Below, in pieces: positions 1-6,840 of a stretch of 64,000 nucleotides of DNA (positions are counted from its first letter, which is position 1; the number at the start of each line of letters is the position of its first letter). The position numbers were made by a program, and so were the translations under genes. Origin of the DNA: Labedaea rhizosphaerae (GTDB taxonomy: Bacteria; Actinomycetota; Actinomycetes; Mycobacteriales; Pseudonocardiaceae); the NCBI RefSeq assembly GCF_004362825.1, contig NZ_SNXZ01000008.1, positions 124,001 through 188,000 on the forward strand, read 5' to 3'. The notes under the pieces were generated by a model, which did not search any database, was not told the origin of the DNA, and saw nothing but the letters and a program-made list of their open reading frames with translations.

Positions 1-52
1 GCGAGGCACTCACAGCCTTCACCGAACGCAGGCCACCGACGTTCACCGGCCG

Positions 53-952
53 CTAGTGCGGACCGCCGAGTCCGCCGCGTTGCGCCTTGCTGGCGGCGGT
101 AGCCGCCTCGCTCTTCGCCCGTGCGTCCGCCCAGTCCTGGTCGGTCATCTCGGCCAGGCCGGCGAACGTCCCCGGCCCTGCGAGCATCTGACCGCCATCC
201 ATCGCGATCGTCTGTCCGGTGAGATAGGGGCACGCATCCGAGAGCAGGAACATCGTCAGGTTCGCCAGCTCCTCGACGGTTCCCATGCGGCCCATGGGGA
301 TCTGGTCGGCCTGGGTGGCCCCGACACCGCTCTTGCCGGTCGGGTTCAGCATCTGCCACGCGTACTCCGTGGGGATCGGCCCCGGCGCGACTGCATTGAG
401 CCGGATGCCGTGGCGCGCCCACTCGACGGCGAGCGACATGGTCATGGCGTGCACGGCCGCTTTGCCCATGGCCGAGGGCACGACGTAGGCCGACCCGGTC
501 CACACCCACGTCGTCAGGGTCGACACGACGCTGCCGGGCAGGCGGGCCGCGATCCACCGCCGCCCGGCCCCGTGCGTGGTGTGGAACGACCCCTTCATCA
601 CGGTGCCGGACACCGCGTCGAACGCGCGCGGGCTCAAGGACTCGGTCGGCGCGATGAAGTTGGCCGCCGCGTTGTTCAGGACACCGGTCAACGGGCCGTG
701 CTCATCCCACAGCTCGCCCATGGCCTCGTCGACCCGCTCGCCATCGCGCACGTCCACGACCTGCGTGTGCACCGACCCTGGCAGCGAAGCCGCTGCCTCG
801 TCGAGCACGGCGGGCCGTCGGCCCCACAGGTGCACCTGAGCGCCGTGCTCGACGAGGTGCCGAGCGACGGCCCGGCCCAGGCCGGTGCCGCCGCCGGTGA
901 TGAGGATCCGCTTGCCCGCCAGGAGATCCGGGGCGAAGGGGCGGCCGGTCAC
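53..952 (-). CDS. SDR oxidoreductase, 2,4-dienoyl-CoA reductase-like
   Basis: A 299-residue Rossmann short-chain dehydrogenase. The nucleotide motif TGGGTGLG lies at residues 19-26, an NNAA motif at about 93-96, and a VVPSAMGK block ends at Lys164. The block from TGS (152) through VEWARHG to LNPTG resembles mitochondrial/peroxisomal 2,4-dienoyl-CoA reductases more than classical SDRs, so a role in reducing an unsaturated acyl-CoA is likely. The usual YxxxK tyrosine position is Ser160, and the DECR-type tyrosine position appears to be Trp149, so the catalytic acid is unclear. I chose the GTG at 952, one base after the stop of the crotonase gene, over an upstream start inside that gene; the two genes are co-transcribed. 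In Atu-type clusters two SDRs (AtuB, AtuG) accompany the pathway. Confidence 0.85.
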   Translation of the reverse strand: MTGRPFAPDLLAGKRILITGGGTGLGRAVARHLVEHGAQVHLWGRRPAVLDEAAASLPGSVHTQVVDVRDGERVDEAMGELWDEHGPLTGVLNNAAANFIAPTESLSPRAFDAVSGTVMKGSFHTTHGAGRRWIAARLPGSVVSTLTTWVWTGSAYVVPSAMGKAAVHAMTMSLAVEWARHGIRLNAVAPGPIPTEYAWQMLNPTGKSGVGATQADQIPMGRMGTVEELANLTMFLLSDACPYLTGQTIAMDGGQMLAGPGTFAGLAEMTDQDWADARAKSEAATAASKAQRGGLGGPH

Positions 953-953
953 G

Positions 954-1754
954 TCAGTGGGTGCGGTAGCCCGCGAACTCGGGCTTGCGCTTCTCGTTGA
1001 ACGCGGCAATGCCCTCCTGGGCCTCGGCGGACTCACCGAAGAGCTTGAGGCTCGAGTACGCGATCTGCCCGATCCCGGAGAAGTGCTCGGTGTCCGCGTT
1101 GAACGACTGCTTGAGCACCTTCAGCGCGGTGGGGGAGAGTTGCAGGATCTCGTCCGCCCACGCCCGGACTTCGGCGCGCAGTTGATCGGCCGGCACCACC
1201 TTGTTCACCAACCCCCACTCCAGCGCCTGCTCGGGGGAGTACTTGCGGCACAGGAACCAGATCTCCCGGGCTCGCTTCTCACCGATCGCGCGGGCCATCA
1301 GTCCGGTGCCGAACCCGGCGTCGAACGACCCGACCCGCGGCCCGTTCTGCCCGAACACGGCAGTGTCGGACGAGATGGTCAGGTCGCACAGCAGGTGCAG
1401 CACGTGGCCACCGCCGATGGCGAACCCGTTGACGGCGGCGATCACCGGCTTCGGCACGTCACGGATCACCCGGTGCAAGGCGTCCACTTCGAACAACCCG
1501 GACTCCGACGGGCCGTAGTCGCCGGTCTCCATCCGCTGCTTCTGGTCACCACCGGTGCAGAACGCCTTCGCGCCGGCACCGGTCAGGCTGACGACCCCGA
1601 CGGTGTCGTCGGCCCAGGCCAGCTTGAACGCCATCACGAGTTCATCCACCGTGCGTGCCCGGAACGCGTTGTAGCGGTCCGGACGGTTGATCGTGATCCA
1701 CGCGAGGCCGTTGTCGACCTCGTACGTGATGTCGGTGAACTCCTCGGGCTTCAT
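954..1754 (-). CDS. Enoyl-CoA hydratase/isomerase family, BadI/MenB-like
   Basis: A 266-residue crotonase. The oxyanion-hole segments are FCTGGDQ and GFAIGGGH. The start (ITYEVDNGLAWITINRPD), the stretch FGQNGPRVGSFDAGFGT and the end (NEKRKPEF) match the MenB/BadI branch (dihydroxynaphthoyl-CoA synthase, 2-ketocyclohexanecarboxyl-CoA hydrolase). There are no men genes nearby, so a ring- or chain-processing catabolic hydratase/hydrolase fits better than menaquinone synthesis. A GAGGGAGAA ribosome-binding site precedes the ATG, and a promoter with an embedded operator lies 38-65 bases upstream. In an Atu-like pathway this gene would fill the hydratase (AtuE) position; that assignment is inference. 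Confidence 0.88.
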   Translation of the reverse strand: MKPEEFTDITYEVDNGLAWITINRPDRYNAFRARTVDELVMAFKLAWADDTVGVVSLTGAGAKAFCTGGDQKQRMETGDYGPSESGLFEVDALHRVIRDVPKPVIAAVNGFAIGGGHVLHLLCDLTISSDTAVFGQNGPRVGSFDAGFGTGLMARAIGEKRAREIWFLCRKYSPEQALEWGLVNKVVPADQLRAEVRAWADEILQLSPTALKVLKQSFNADTEHFSGIGQIAYSSLKLFGESAEAQEGIAAFNEKRKPEFAGYRTH

Positions 1755-1791
1755 CGCCTGGTTCTCCCTCGTCGTGGTGTCTTCCCGTCAC

Positions 1792-1819
1792 ATCCTAATT
1801 GGTCATACCATAAAATCAA
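1792..1819 (-). promoter_or_regulatory. Predicted promoter with operator in its spacer (crotonase-SDR unit)
   Basis: Read on the minus strand, TTGATT (1819-1814) and TAGGAT (1797-1792) are separated by 16 bases, a good -35/-10 pair about 40 bases before the crotonase ATG. The dyad TTGGTCATACCAT (1799-1811 on the plus strand) fills the spacer, so a bound repressor would block RNA polymerase. The same 13 bases occur in reverse orientation at 4964-4976. Confidence 0.6.
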
Positions 1820-1830
1820 GACGGAGCGGG

Positions 1831-2811
1831 TCACACGTGGTCGAGCACGACCTTGCCGAACCCGGCGCCGCTTTCCAGGTGCCGGTGGGCGTCGGCGGCC
1901 GCGTCGAGCGGGAAGGTCCTGTCGATGACGGGTGGCGGTGCGTTCGTCTCGGCCATGAACGACAGCAAGCCGGCGAAGTCGGCTGGGCTGCCCATGGTCG
2001 TGCCGAGCAGGTCGTACTGTCCGAAGTAGAACGAGCGCACGTCCATCCGGGCCGTGTCGTTCACGGAAGCGCCGAGCACGACCAGCCGACCACCGCGGCG
2101 CAACGCCCGCACTGCCTCGTTCCACCGCCCTACGGGGTCGAGCACCAGATCGAAGCCGGCGTTGCCGGGAGTGCACCGCCGTGCGGCGTCCACCCAGTCG
2201 TGCTCGGTGTGCAGGACACCGTCGGCCGCACCCAAGGCCTTGGCGCGGTCCACTTTGTCCGGTGACGACGAGGTGACCACGACCCGCGCTCCCGCGGCTG
2301 CCGCGAGCGTTACGGCGCTCGTGGCGACGCCACCGCTCGCGCCGAGCACGAGCAACGACTCACCAGCGGCCAGCCGGCCACGAGTGAACAAGGCGCGGAA
2401 CGTCGTGACGCCGACCAACGGCAAGGCGGCAGCCTGCGCCCAGCTCAGGCCCGGCGGCTTCGGCACCGCGCACTCGGCCGGAACGGCCACCAGTTCGGCA
2501 TAGGTGCCGCGTTCGACGTCACCCAGGATCTGGAAGCCGGCGGACGGCGCTGCTTGGTCGGTTCCCCAGTGCAAGGAGGGCAGTACGACGACCGGCTCGC
2601 CCGTGTCCCGCCGGACGCCGGCACCGTCCGCGCCGGGCACGTGGGGCAGGGGAGAGCGGTAGACGCCCTGGCGGACCAGCACGTCGTGCCAGTTGAGCGC
2701 GCTCGCGCGCACCTGCACGACCACCCAGCCCGTACGCTCGGTGGCGTCCGGAGTGGACTCCAGCCGCAGTTCGTCGGCGGCTCCGAAGCGGTGCAGGACG
2801 ACAGCTCGCAT
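1831..2811 (-). CDS. MDR-family zinc-type alcohol dehydrogenase / quinone oxidoreductase
   Basis: A 326-residue medium-chain dehydrogenase/reductase. The N-terminal GroES-like half contains HVPGADGAGV, and the Rossmann half contains LVLGASGGVATSAVTLA. The cysteines of the structural zinc site are absent, as in the zeta-crystallin/quinone oxidoreductase branch, so it is probably an NADPH-dependent reductase of quinones or enoyl substrates. The ATG at 2811 shares its A with the stop of the small CxxC gene upstream (TGATG), which fixes the start and implies translational coupling. It is the last gene of a leftward run that begins with the secreted lipase. Confidence 0.85.
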   Translation of the reverse strand: MRAVVLHRFGAADELRLESTPDATERTGWVVVQVRASALNWHDVLVRQGVYRSPLPHVPGADGAGVRRDTGEPVVVLPSLHWGTDQAAPSAGFQILGDVERGTYAELVAVPAECAVPKPPGLSWAQAAALPLVGVTTFRALFTRGRLAAGESLLVLGASGGVATSAVTLAAAAGARVVVTSSSPDKVDRAKALGAADGVLHTEHDWVDAARRCTPGNAGFDLVLDPVGRWNEAVRALRRGGRLVVLGASVNDTARMDVRSFYFGQYDLLGTTMGSPADFAGLLSFMAETNAPPPVIDRTFPLDAAADAHRHLESGAGFGKVVLDHV

Positions 2812-2990
2812 CAGCCGGCCCGCTTCGCGATCAGTCGCCAATCCAGGTCCAGCGTCGTGCCGCGGTGATCAGAACCGTTCGGCAGCAAGCACACCGAGTT
2901 TTCATGGCGCACGTATACGCCGGGAACGAACGCGACAGCCGGATTCCCGCAACGATCACACGGGATGCCGTAGCTGGGAACCTCGCGCAC
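2811..2990 (-). CDS. Small CxxC protein, 59 residues, unknown function
   Basis: This short gene lies between the lipase and the quinone oxidoreductase. A perfect AGGAGG stands five bases before a GTG at 2990, and the frame is open for 60 codons to a TGA that overlaps the ATG of the next gene. The product starts VREVPSYGIPCDRCGNPAV and has one CxxC pair (residues 11-14) plus Cys34, with a hydrophobic middle (AFVPGVYV) and a basic end (RLIAKRAG). The single CxxC suggests half a zinc or redox site, perhaps completed by dimerisation. I do not recognise the family. The ribosome-binding site and the coupling to both neighbours are the main support. Confidence 0.7.
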   Translation of the reverse strand: MREVPSYGIPCDRCGNPAVAFVPGVYVRHENSVCLLPNGSDHRGTTLDLDWRLIAKRAG

Positions 2991-3014
2991 GGCGACCTCC
3001 TGTTGTGCCGACGA

Positions 3015-3884
3015 TCAGCCGAGCTTCTGGGCGTGCACCCAGTCGACCATGGCGTCCAGCACCTCGTCGCGGTTGGTTTCGTTGAGGATCTCGTGGCGGG
3101 CCTCGGGATACGTGACGACGGTGAGATTCGTCAGACCCGCGTCGCGGTAGCGCTGCTCCAGCGCGGTCAGCAAGGCGAGACCGCCGTTGACGGGATCCAT
3201 GGCACCGACGGCGATGTAGAGCGGCAGGTCCGACCGCACCTGGTCGGTGGCGGTCGCTGCCTTCGCCGCGCCGTCGAACATGGCCTTCAGGCCGTCCTGG
3301 TCCAGGTTGAAGCCGGTGCGCGGGTCGGCGAGGTAGGCGTCCACCATGGACTCGTCGCGGGAAAGCCAGTCGAAGTCGGTGCGCGCGGGCTGGAACGCGG
3401 CGTTGAACAGGTCCAGGCCGACCGGGTTGTCGAGGTCGAGCGCGGGAGCGAGCAGGTCGATCGCCGCCGTGCCGGTCAGAATCACGCCGTCGACGTCGCC
3501 GCTGTGGTCGATCAGGTACTGCTGAGTGGCGAACGAGCCGAGACTGTGCGAGAGCAGCGTCAGGCGCAACCCAGGGTTTTCACGGCGAGCGACCGCGCTC
3601 AGCGCGCCGATGTCGGCGACCAATGCGTACCAGCCGTCGGTGCCGATCTGCCCGAACTGCTCGGGGGAGCCGGCGGTGGCGCCGTGCCCGCGGTGGTCCT
3701 GTGCGTAGACGACAAAGCCTTCGGCAGCGAACCGTTCAGCGGGTTCGGTGTAGCGCAACGCGTGCTCGCCGACGCCGTGGGTGATCTGCAGGATCGCCTT
3801 CGGGGCGGCTTGGGGATCCCAGCGGTAGGCGGTGATCGGGGTGCCGTCGCTGCCCGGGAAGGTGAACGTCGTGTACGTGGACAT
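3015..3884 (-). CDS. Alpha/beta hydrolase, monoacylglycerol lipase-like
   Basis: A 289-residue intracellular serine hydrolase of the Hydrolase_4/S33 group. The oxyanion segment is THGVGEH (35-41), the nucleophile elbow is SHSLG with Ser114, and DHRGHG (63-68) is typical of monoacylglycerol lipases and lysophospholipases. The catalytic His is in ARHEILNE near the C-terminus. There is no signal peptide. A GGAG sequence stands five bases before the ATG. The gene starts 12 bases after the secreted lipase gene ends and is followed after 24 bases by the CxxC gene, so the four genes look like one operon. It probably finishes hydrolysis of esters released outside the cell. Confidence 0.85.
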   Translation of the reverse strand: MSTYTTFTFPGSDGTPITAYRWDPQAAPKAILQITHGVGEHALRYTEPAERFAAEGFVVYAQDHRGHGATAGSPEQFGQIGTDGWYALVADIGALSAVARRENPGLRLTLLSHSLGSFATQQYLIDHSGDVDGVILTGTAAIDLLAPALDLDNPVGLDLFNAAFQPARTDFDWLSRDESMVDAYLADPRTGFNLDQDGLKAMFDGAAKAATATDQVRSDLPLYIAVGAMDPVNGGLALLTALEQRYRDAGLTNLTVVTYPEARHEILNETNRDEVLDAMVDWVHAQKLG

Positions 3885-3896
3885 GCTGGCTCCAGC

Positions 3897-4856
3897 TCAG
3901 CCGAGGAACGGGGGGACGTAGACGCAGGGCACCGGGCGGGGGTGCGCCGGGTCGAGCGCGTTGAGGATGTCGGCCCCGGCGACGGGGTCGGACAGGATCG
4001 CGAAGTGCTCCGAGTGGTCGAGCAGGCACTGGTCTTGCAGCGTGATGTTGTGCATGCCTGAGGCAATGCCGCTGGTATAGGGCACCGCGAGTTCGTCGTA
4101 GCGGGTGACGATGCTGGTGTAGTTGACGCCGGGGACCACCGGATCGCCGAACGCCGCGTAGTAGTCGGAGCCGGCGAGCAGTTGACGGCATGCGGCGCAG
4201 AGCGGGTCCAGGACTCCGTTGACCACCGGCGCGTAGCCGAACCGGCCCGCGAGCAGTGTTGCCGTGGCGAGGCCCGCGGCGTTCGTGCCGCGCCAGAACG
4301 GCGCGAGCGCGACGAAGGTGTGCACGTGTGCGCTGCCGCCGAGGCGCTTGAGGTAGTAGTTGGGCATCTGGGTGCCCTCGGAGTGCCCGACGATGTCCAC
4401 TTGCGACACACCGGTGGCGGTGCGGACCCGGTCGACGAACGCGGCGAGTTCCTGTGCGCTGTCTTCGAGCGGCGTGCGGCCGCCGACCTGGTCGAGCGGG
4501 AACGACGTCCCATCGGGAACCCCGTAGTTCAAGGCGAAGACGCAGTAGCCCTCGTTGGCCAGCAGTGGTGAGTACGTCTGCCAGGTGTCGTTCATGACCG
4601 AAGCGAAGCCGTGCACCAGCACGACCGGGCGAGGGTGGACGGAACCCGGCCGGCAGGACCAGTCGTTGCTGCCCGGCGGGTCGCTGTAGGGATGCGCGGC
4701 GCCGAGCACATTGGCCGCGAAGGTGTACGGCACCGGGTAGTGCCGGGTGGCGCCCGCGGCGTGACCGGCGGTGGACGTCATGATCCCGGCGATCGCGGTC
4801 AGCGCGGCTGCCGCCGCGGCCAGCCGGGCAACCGATCCGGACTTCGTTGTCCGCAC
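3897..4856 (-). CDS. Secreted triacylglycerol lipase-like alpha/beta hydrolase
   Basis: A 319-residue exported lipase. The GTG at 4856 is preceded by AGGAG and opens a Sec signal peptide (RTTKSGSVARL, then an Ala-rich core, cleavage near residue 33 after GHAAG). The mature part has the oxyanion HGF (82-84), the nucleophile GHSEG with Ser159, and a His in HSEHF near the end. Several cysteines fit a disulfide-bonded extracellular enzyme. A longer in-frame extension to 5111 is rejected because the signal peptide would be internal. The promoter must lie in the shared divergent region 4857-5230, which holds an operator copy. Confidence 0.85.
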   Translation of the reverse strand: MRTTKSGSVARLAAAAAALTAIAGIMTSTAGHAAGATRHYPVPYTFAANVLGAAHPYSDPPGSNDWSCRPGSVHPRPVVLVHGFASVMNDTWQTYSPLLANEGYCVFALNYGVPDGTSFPLDQVGGRTPLEDSAQELAAFVDRVRTATGVSQVDIVGHSEGTQMPNYYLKRLGGSAHVHTFVALAPFWRGTNAAGLATATLLAGRFGYAPVVNGVLDPLCAACRQLLAGSDYYAAFGDPVVPGVNYTSIVTRYDELAVPYTSGIASGMHNITLQDQCLLDHSEHFAILSDPVAGADILNALDPAHPRPVPCVYVPPFLG

Positions 4857-5230
4857 ATCGTCTCCTGAGGTGTCAACATCGGGTGCACCACAAGCTGATG
4901 CGGACTCTCGAGGCGGAGAAGCCGCGTCCGCGAGATGGTAACCGGTTGGCGCAGATCGTTTCAATGGTATGACCAAAACGATCGCTGGTGTCCGTTCAGG
5001 TACAGGGCGCGCAGCTGCACCGCCTGGACGCCGCGTACTTGCCGGGGTACGTGACGGTCTCCTCGGGTCGGCCCGCACGAACGGAACTGTCCCTAGTGAA
5101 TGACGGATCACAATAGCTCAGGTACCGGTCGGCGTCATTGCCCATCTGTCATGGATTACTGCCGGTCGATGGACTGATGCTTCCCTCGTTAGTGAATCAG
5201 GGTTAACATCAGGCCGAACGGGAGGAGGCG
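4857..5230. other. 374-base divergent control region
   Basis: No gene is supported here. It contains the operator at 4954-4983, the octamer TAGTGAAT twice (near 5094 and 5190), and a weak rightward promoter candidate, TTCCCT (5181-5186) and TAACAT (5204-5209) with a 17-base spacer. The ribosome-binding site GGGAGGAGG stands just before the GTG at 5231. Confidence 0.6.
4954..4983. promoter_or_regulatory. Predicted TetR operator in the lipase/carboxylase divergent region
   Basis: Outer arms GATCGTTT (4954-4961) and AAACGATC (4976-4983) enclose the inner dyad TGGT-ATG-ACCA (4965-4975). The core ATGGTATGACCAA (4964-4976) is the exact reverse complement of the 13-mer in the crotonase promoter. 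It lies 108 bases before the lipase start and about 250 before the carboxylase start. The likely ligand is the TetR protein encoded last in the rightward operon. Confidence 0.6.
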
Positions 5231-6835
5231 GTGCGGGTGGCCGTGCTGGCATCAGCGGTGGACCCGGCGTCGGCGGACCACCGGCGCAATCGGGAGGCGC
5301 ACCTCGAGGCGTTGGCGGCGTTGGACGAACAGCTGGCGCTCGCGCGCGCCGGCGGTGGCGCCCGCTACGCCGACCGGCACCACGGGCGCGGTCGGCTGCT
5401 GGTCCGCGAGCGGATCGCGTTGCTGCTGGACCGGGACTCGCCGTTCCTCGAGCTGTCCACGCTCGCCGCGTGGGGCACCGACTTCACCGTCGGGGCGAGC
5501 ATCGTGACCGGGATCGGCGTGGTCTCGGGGGTCGAATGCGTGATCATCGCCCACGACCCGACGGTGCGCGGCGGCTCGATGAACCCCTACACGTTGCGCA
5601 AGAATCTGCGCGCGCTGGACATCGCGAAGCGCAACCGGTTGCCGGTGGTGAACTTGGTCGAGTCCGGCGGCGCGGACCTGCCGACCCAGTCGGAGCTGTT
5701 CGTCCAGGCGGGCAAGATCTTCCAAGGCCTCACCGAACTCTCCGGGATGGGCGTGCCGACCATCGCGCTGGTGTTCGGCAACTCCACCGCCGGTGGCGCG
5801 TACGTGCCGGGCATGTGCGACCACGCCGTGCTGGTCGACGGGCAGGCGAAGGTGTTCCTCGGCGGCCCGCCGCTGGTGAAGATGGCCACCGGCGAGGACG
5901 CCGACGACGAAGACCTCGGCGGCGCCGACATGCACACCCGCGTCTCCGGTGTGGGTGACCACTTCGCTGTGGACGAACACGACTGCCTGCGCATCGGCCG
6001 GCAGCTCGTGGCCGACCTGGGGTGGCGCAAGCTCGGCCCCGGTCCGACGCGGCCCGCCGAGGACCCGCTGTACGACCCGGACGAGCTGCTCGGCATCACC
6101 CCGGCCGACTTCCGCACCCCGGTCGATCCGAGGGAGGTCCTCGCCCGGGTCGTCGACGGGTCGCGGTTCAGTGAGTACAAGACGCGCTACGGCACGAGCC
6201 TGGTCACCGGCTGGGCGTCGGTGCACGGCTTCCCGGTCGGCGTGCTTGCCAACGCCCGCGGAGTGCTGTTCAGCGAGGAAGCGCAGAAGGCGACCGAGTT
6301 CATCTTGCTGGCCAACCAATCCGACACGCCGCTGGTGTTCCTGCAGAACACGACCGGGTTCATGGTCGGCACGACCTATGAGCAGGGCGGCATCATCAAG
6401 GACGGCGCCAAGATGATCAACGCCGTCACCAACAGCACCGTCCCACATTTCACGATCAACATCGGAGCGTCGTTCGGCGCCGGGAACTACGGCATGTCGG
6501 GGCGGGCCTACGACCCGCGGTTCATGTTCGCCTGGGTCAACGCGAAGCTCGCCGTGATGGGCGCGCAGCAGCTCGCAGGCGTGCTGTCCATTGTGGGCAA
6601 GCAGGCGGCGGAGGCGTCCGGGCGGGAGTTCGACGTGGCCGCCGACGACGAACGGCGGCGCCGGATCGAGGCGCAGATCGAGGCGGAGTCGCACGCCTTC
6701 TTCGTCACGTCGCGGCTCTACGACGACGGTGTGATCGACCCGCGCGACACCCGCCACGTGCTCGGGATGGCGTTGTCCGCCGCGCATTCCCAGCCGATCG
6801 AGGGACGCCGCGGCTACGGCGTCTTCCGGATGTGA
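5231..6835 (+). CDS. Acyl-CoA carboxylase beta (carboxyltransferase) subunit, geranyl/methylcrotonyl-CoA type
   Basis: A 534-residue biotin-dependent carboxyltransferase with two crotonase-like halves. The N-terminal half has HDPTVRGGSMNP and FGNSTAGGAYVPGMCDH; the C-terminal half has FLQNTTGFMVG, GAKMINAV and NIGASFGAGNYGM. This is the 3-methylcrotonyl-/geranyl-CoA carboxylase group, not the propionyl-CoA group. It would move CO2 from biotin on the alpha subunit to the gamma-methyl group of a 3-methyl-2-enoyl-CoA. The GTG at 5231 has a strong GGGAGGAGG. Beside AtuA- and AtuH-like genes, a geranyl-CoA-like or other branched long substrate is likely, but specificity cannot be read directly. 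Confidence 0.9.
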   Translation: MRVAVLASAVDPASADHRRNREAHLEALAALDEQLALARAGGGARYADRHHGRGRLLVRERIALLLDRDSPFLELSTLAAWGTDFTVGASIVTGIGVVSGVECVIIAHDPTVRGGSMNPYTLRKNLRALDIAKRNRLPVVNLVESGGADLPTQSELFVQAGKIFQGLTELSGMGVPTIALVFGNSTAGGAYVPGMCDHAVLVDGQAKVFLGGPPLVKMATGEDADDEDLGGADMHTRVSGVGDHFAVDEHDCLRIGRQLVADLGWRKLGPGPTRPAEDPLYDPDELLGITPADFRTPVDPREVLARVVDGSRFSEYKTRYGTSLVTGWASVHGFPVGVLANARGVLFSEEAQKATEFILLANQSDTPLVFLQNTTGFMVGTTYEQGGIIKDGAKMINAVTNSTVPHFTINIGASFGAGNYGMSGRAYDPRFMFAWVNAKLAVMGAQQLAGVLSIVGKQAAEASGREFDVAADDERRRRIEAQIEAESHAFFVTSRLYDDGVIDPRDTRHVLGMALSAAHSQPIEGRRGYGVFRM

Positions 6836-6840
6836 GGGCG

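Noticed and set aside
5094-5197. Two TAGTGAAT octamers before the carboxylase operon
   Set aside because: Too short and not symmetrical; no link to a known factor could be supported.
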